NCBI GenBank assembly: GCA_017443145.1
Contig: JAFSPA010000011.1
Coordinates: 1 to 36,342 of the forward strand
DNA from: Paludibacteraceae bacterium
GTDB lineage: Bacteria; Bacteroidota; Bacteroidia; Bacteroidales; Paludibacteraceae
Length of the DNA stretch: 36,342 nucleotides
Reading direction: 5' to 3'
Below the pieces are notes generated by a model. That model made no database searches. It saw only the letters and a list, made by a program, of their open reading frames with translations, and had not been told where the DNA came from. Of this stretch, positions 33,622-36,342 are shown piece by piece. The position numbers and the translations under genes are program-made. Every line of letters begins with the position of its first letter. The first letter of the stretch is position 1.

Positions 33622-34752
33622 TTAACTTATAGCCTTTATATACGCTCTCCGACGTTTGTGGTACTTATGCTCGAGCAGCTGGAACTGCTGTTGGTTCTTT
33701 GTGTTCGTTTCGAGGATGGAGGTGGTGTCGAGTGTCTGTACACCGTATTTATTGAAGTACGGTATCTGGTCTGCGAAGAAGAGGCTGTTGATGCCCTTAT
33801 CCTGGTAGTCGGGTCTCACCGCTACGAGCAGCAGGTCGAAGTGCTTCATGTGTTTGGCCTTGAGGGCACGGAGTATATGGAACCAGCCGAAGGGGAAGAG
33901 CTTACCGCCACACTTGCGCACGGCGTCGCTGATATCCGGCATGCCTAAACCTACACCTACTATCTCATTATTCTCGTTGACGATGATGGTCACGAAGTCG
34001 AAGTTGAGAATTGGGAAGTAGATATCGCGGTAGTAGAGTTTCTGTCGCTCGGTCATCGGCTGGAAGTTATAGAGCTTCTGGTACGCCTCGTCGAGCACGT
34101 CCATAAAGGTGTTGCCGTACTTACGTACGAGCTCTTTGGCGTTCTTGACCTTATCGACGCGGACGTGACTGCGCTCTTGCACTATCTTCGCTACACGCGC
34201 CATCTTCTCCGGCACTTCCTTAGGGCAGGTGATGAGCATCTCCACCCAGTCCGCATCTTTCTCCAGTCCGTAAGCGTCCATATGCTTGATGTAATACGGG
34301 TAGTTATAGAGCGAGGCGAGTGGTGCTACGTACTCGAAGCCCTCGAGCAGCAATCCCTCATGATCCCAGTCGGTAAAGCCTACGGGGCCATTCATTTCCG
34401 TCATTCCACGCTCTTTGCCCCAGGCGGCTACAGCATCCAAGAGGGCACGACTGACTGCGAGATCGTCGATGAAGTCCATCCATCCGAAGCGCACATGCTT
34501 CACGTTCCAAGCCTCGTTGGCTTTCTCGTTGATGAGCGCTGCGATACGACCGACTATCTTGCCCTCGCGGTAAGCAAGGAAAAGCTGGAAGTCGCTGAAG
34601 TCCATTGCGGGGTTCTTCTTGCGGTCAAACACCGCCAACTCGTCCAAAAAGAGTGGAGGACAATAATACGGGCAGTCTTTATACAGGTCGTTGGCGAACT
34701 GAATAAACTGCTTAATCTCTCGTTTGCTATCTATCTCTCGTACTTCTACCAT
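33622..34752 (-). CDS. GNAT-superfamily N-acetyltransferase-like protein
   Basis: A 376-aa protein beginning MVEVREID. An N-terminal acetyltransferase-like part (IKQFIQFANDLYKDCPYYCPP, LFLAYREGKIVGRIAAL) is followed by a second half with DFVTIIVNENNEIVGVGLGMPD and LLVAVRPDYQDKGINSLFF, the latter resembling the acetyl-CoA loop of GNAT enzymes. It looks like a conserved Bacteroidetes protein of unspecified substrate. The in-frame extension up to 35022 is rejected, because it would run through the tmRNA gene. It is followed by the Fur-like gene after 15 bp. Confidence 0.72.
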   Translation of the reverse strand: MVEVREIDSKREIKQFIQFANDLYKDCPYYCPPLFLDELAVFDRKKNPAMDFSDFQLFLAYREGKIVGRIAALINEKANEAWNVKHVRFGWMDFIDDLAVSRALLDAVAAWGKERGMTEMNGPVGFTDWDHEGLLLEGFEYVAPLASLYNYPYYIKHMDAYGLEKDADWVEMLITCPKEVPEKMARVAKIVQERSHVRVDKVKNAKELVRKYGNTFMDVLDEAYQKLYNFQPMTERQKLYYRDIYFPILNFDFVTIIVNENNEIVGVGLGMPDISDAVRKCGGKLFPFGWFHILRALKAKHMKHFDLLLVAVRPDYQDKGINSLFFADQIPYFNKYGVQTLDTTSILETNTKNQQQFQLLEHKYHKRRRAYIKAIS

Positions 34753-34916
34753 AGCTTTTCTGCTTTTGTCTTTTACTCGGCTGCCTGCCTTGCAGTTTGC
34801 GATGTGAACCCCGGAGGTGTCCCCGCTTATCGGGGAAACCGGCTTCCGCCGGAAGGGGCTTCGGTCGCCGAGGGGTTTACTCGCTACCTGTTGGCAGCCG
34901 CGACTACGTCGCGCAG
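34753..34916. other. Palindrome-rich gap between ssrA and the GNAT gene
   Basis: Contains at least three hairpins: CGCGAC-tac-GTCGCG (34899-34913), TCCCCG-cttat-CGGGGA (34820-34836) and CCGGC-ttcc-GCCGG (34839-34852). They lie just after the tmRNA 3' end and may stop transcription or stabilise the RNA, though none is followed by a T run. No gene is visible here. Confidence 0.5.
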
Positions 34917-35303
34917 TGGAGATAGCGGGATTCGAACCCGCGTCCAAACAAGGAACCGATATGCTTTCTACACGCTTATCTTGGCCTTCGTTTTCGTGCA
35001 ACGGCAAGACCCAAGCCACCAACCGTTACCTTATCTGCTAAATCTTCATCACCGCATCGCAGCCTACGCTGACTATCTTTGCTATTTCCGCACCGCTATA
35101 TCCTATCAGCCGCAAAGCTTGGCTTGGAGCGATGTCTCGTTTCAGCACCTTGTGCCGAAAGAAGCTAACCTACTGTGCTTCGGTTAGGCAGCGAGAGCAT
35201 AAGAAGTGTTGCCAGTTAGTTGTTTGGACACGATTAACGAGCGTTGTCCATGCTCGGCGTGCTTACATACCCTTTCTACTTGCTGTCAAAACCAGTTATC
35301 CCC
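34917..35303 (-). ncRNA. ssrA: tmRNA (transfer-messenger RNA)
   Basis: A 387-nt RNA on the minus strand. The 5' end GGGGATA pairs with TATCTCC at the 3' end (7 bp, one G-T), with discriminator A at 34917 and no encoded CCA. The T arm GCGGGTTCGAATCCCGC is intact. The tag reads GNTSYALAA then stop at 35213-35184. The YALAA ending is typical of Bacteroidetes tags. It rescues stalled ribosomes and marks the products for proteolysis. It has its own promoter (35315-35346). Confidence 0.93.
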
Positions 35304-35314
35304 AAAATCGGCCG

Positions 35315-35346
35315 CAAAGGTACAGCTTTTTTTGCATATATGCAAA
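35315..35346 (-). promoter_or_regulatory. Promoter of ssrA
   Basis: Minus strand TTTG (35346-35343), 20-nt spacer, TACCTTTG (35322-35315). The -33 is an arm of the perfect palindrome TTTGCATATATGCAAA (35331-35346), the same 16-mer as before murC. The transcript start would fall a few bases before the mature tmRNA 5' end. Confidence 0.8.
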
Positions 35347-35348
35347 TA

Positions 35349-35381
35349 AAAAGTGCAGAAATTTGATTTTCCTGCACTTTT
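35349..35381 (-). terminator. Hairpin upstream of the ssrA promoter
   Basis: AAAAGTGCAG and CTGCACTTTT (10-bp perfect inverted repeat, 13-nt loop) end 3 bp before the ssrA -33 element. Flanked by T/A runs on either strand, it may be a bidirectional terminator insulating ssrA from transcription upstream. Confidence 0.55.
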
Positions 35382-35383
35382 CT

Positions 35384-35437
35384 CGCTAAACGCTAAACGC
35401 TAATTCGTTAACTCGCTAAACGTTAATTCGCTCGCGC
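35384..35437 (+). repeat. Heptamer-like CGCTAAA repeat tract
   Basis: CGCTAAA, CGCTAAA, CGCTAAT, TCGTTAA, then CTCGCTAAA, CGTTAAT and TCGCTCG: about seven degenerate units, mostly 7 nt. It is non-coding and different in sequence from the heptamers in rsmH but the same in unit length. Confidence 0.75.
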
Positions 35438-35460
35438 GACATGCCTCTCCAGAGGCAGTA

Positions 35461-35565
35461 GGGTTGCGGATAGAATCCCGTAAAAACAGTGATTCCGCGA
35501 AATGGGGAGCGGAGTTAGGTGCCCGTGGGTCGGGCAGTTTTCGAGGGATTGCTATCCGCCAACCC
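35461..35565. other. 105-bp structured element (possible ncRNA or small mobile element)
   Basis: The ends GGGTTGCGGATAG (35461-35473) and CTATCCGCCAACCC (35552-35565) pair with one bulge, continued inwards by AATCCC/GGGATT and AAAACAG/CAGTTTT. Inside are two hairpins: TTCCGC with GCGGAG (35493-35514) and GCCCG-tgggt-CGGGC (35521-35535). The result is a three-way junction on either strand. A short perfect stem, TGCCTCT-cc-AGAGGCA, precedes it. The family is unrecognised. Confidence 0.5.
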
Positions 35566-35603
35566 GTAAATACTGGTGTCGCCGAGGAACTGCTAATCGC
35601 AAA

Positions 35604-35630
35604 CTACGTAAGCTACGAAAGCTACGAAAA
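35604..35630 (+). repeat. Three tandem 9-nt repeats
   Basis: CTACGTAAG, CTACGAAAG, CTACGAAAA in direct succession, ending inside the hairpin at 35627-35655. Non-coding. Confidence 0.7.
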
Positions 35631-35655
35631 TTATGCGGCTATCCCGCATAATTTT
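35627..35655 (-). terminator. Hairpin overlapping the 3' end of the 104-aa gene
   Basis: AAAATTATGCGG, five-base loop, CCGCATAATTTT: a perfect 12-bp stem whose loop contains the TAG stop codon (35639-35641) of the gene. On the minus strand the stem ends in TTTT, so it fits a terminator built into the coding end. Confidence 0.65.
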
Positions 35656-35953
35656 CCCACTCCCTGTGCCAAACGTAATCGCGGAGCTTCTTGTAGGTGG
35701 TCTGTGCCTTGAACTCGGTTTGAGCGGTGTTAAGGCTCGTCGGGTTCTTCATCACCGCCGCCGTTGCTTGTGCCACAGCTGCGAACTTATCGAAGCGTGC
35801 CAACTCATCCGCACTGTACGGCGTCGTACGTTTGCCACGGATTTGGGTGTACTTGCGGTCGTTCTCTGCTCTGAAGCAGTACGTCACACGACTTTTCTTT
35901 GACAACTTACCACTCACGTGGTCAATCGGATCTAAAAATACAACTTTACTCAT
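35639..35953 (-). CDS. Conserved hypothetical protein, 104 aa
   Basis: A 104-aa basic protein that I cannot assign to a function. The N-terminus MSKVVFLDPIDHVSGKLSKK, then TYCFRAENDRKYTQIRGKRT, and a helical C-terminal half rich in Ala, Phe and Lys ending YVWHREWENYAG. My impression is that this pattern is widespread in Bacteroidales, where it is left unannotated. No membrane or signal segment is seen. It starts at an ATG with no clear TAnnTTTG nearby and has a stop-overlapping terminator. The gene upstream on the same strand (36272-36342) may be in the same unit, but 318 bp separates them. Confidence 0.65.
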   Translation of the reverse strand: MSKVVFLDPIDHVSGKLSKKSRVTYCFRAENDRKYTQIRGKRTTPYSADELARFDKFAAVAQATAAVMKNPTSLNTAQTEFKAQTTYKKLRDYVWHREWENYAG

Positions 35954-36271
35954 TTTCGTTTAGGTTTTAAATTGTTAATACTTTAGTTAATTTAGCGTTT
36001 ATGCGCCGCTTATTCATGAGCGGCAAAACGCCCTTTCATGCTCGCTCAGGCCGTTCGATGACCCTCGCTCGCGGCTGTTTGGTTGTTGCCTTCTAATCTA
36101 ACCGAATGGGTTTTTCACTTTTTGTAAGCATAGCGCGTTTTCTTAAGGTGGTCAGCTGACTTTCAGTCAGGAGGGTTGGCTATTAAGGCGCGCTGCAAAC
36201 GCGTTTGTGAGCGCGATTTAAGAGACTACACTCAAGGCCGTGTAGGCCGTTACCACCGTGTTTTTGATTTC
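35954..36271. other. Non-coding gap with hairpins
   Basis: I see no gene. Stem-loops: GCCGCT-tattcatg-AGCGGC (36005-36024), CTGACT-ttc-AGTCAG (36156-36170) and CGCGCT...CAAACGCGTTTG...AGCGCG (36189-36215). The last two may end the transcript from the right-hand partial gene. No promoter match for the 104-aa gene was found. Confidence 0.5.
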
Positions 36272-36342
36272 CTAAAACGTCTTCTTACTCGCGTCATACG
36301 ACTCGTCCGTCTTGGCGAACTTACGTTGCACCGAGTCAAACG
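36272..36342 (-). CDS. C-terminal end of an unidentified protein (partial)
   Basis: Running in from the right edge, the minus strand gives FDSVQRKFAKTDESYDASKKTF and then TAG at 36274-36272 (quoted ends: FDSVQRKFAKTD and ASKKTF). The lysine-rich, helix-like composition suggests a real coding end. The rest lies outside the window and no family can be named. Confidence 0.5.
   Translation of the reverse strand, partial: FDSVQRKFAKTDESYDASKKTF

Noticed and set aside
34753..35022. 90-residue N-terminal extension of the GNAT-like protein
   Set aside because: It would be translated from the 3' part of the tmRNA and a hairpin-rich gap. The protein pattern begins at MVEVREID (34752).
34817..35389. 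Small plus-strand ORFs of 74 and 85 aa
   Set aside because: They lie across the tmRNA gene on the opposite strand and have no protein-like features.
35461..35565. Integron attC site
   Set aside because: GTTAGGT occurs inside and suggested attC, but the outer arms do not match the RYYYAAC/GTTRRRY layout and no integrase is present.

Overview
The window looks like a chromosomal segment of a member of the Bacteroidales (Bacteroidota), not identifiable further by eye. The evidence is as follows. Promoters repeatedly show TTTG or TTG, a 20-nt spacer, then TAnnTTTG, the Bacteroidota -33/-7 signature, and starts mostly lack a Shine-Dalgarno sequence. The dcw cluster order is mraZ-rsmH-ftsL-ftsI-murE-mraY-murD-ftsW-murG-murC-ftsQ-ftsA-ftsZ with no murF. 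The tmRNA tag ends in YALAA, and there is an NhaD-type antiporter and a KorAB pair.

Left part (1 to about 6,500) is an accessory, defence-like block. It holds a 5'-truncated primase/VapE-like fragment at the edge, a KilA-N protein with a strong promoter and a perfect palindrome in its leader, an overlapping three-gene cassette (DUF3791-like / DUF3990 ADP-ribosyltransferase-like / small protein) that looks like a toxin-antitoxin unit, a 997-aa single-chain Type IIG restriction-modification enzyme whose specificity region is strikingly AT-rich, and a Bro-N/Fic fusion protein. A terminator and a roughly 600-bp G-depleted non-coding stretch separate this block from the dcw cluster.

Middle (7,251-22,033): 13 division and cell-wall genes on the plus strand, nearly all touching or overlapping. 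They are probably read as two units, mraZ-murG from a promoter embedded in MraZ-box-like repeats and murC-ftsZ from a second promoter. Two short tandem repeats interrupt the cluster: a 7-nt repeat inside rsmH and an 11-nt repeat between murE and mraY. MurE carries the DNPR motif for meso-diaminopimelate.

Right part: nhaD-dedA (minus) diverge from lepA-korA-korB-ybeY (plus) around one shared palindrome. Then, on the minus strand, come feoB-tnaA (the FeoB has lost its GTPase domain but kept its membrane core), and GNAT - fur-like - zinc metallopeptidase - tRNA-Arg(CCG), read as one unit. After these come ssrA (tmRNA) with its own promoter, a palindrome- and repeat-rich intergenic region with a possible structured RNA or small mobile element, a 104-aa protein of unknown function and the last codons of another gene.

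All coordinates and motifs were read by eye. Family names rest on recognised motifs, not on database searches.
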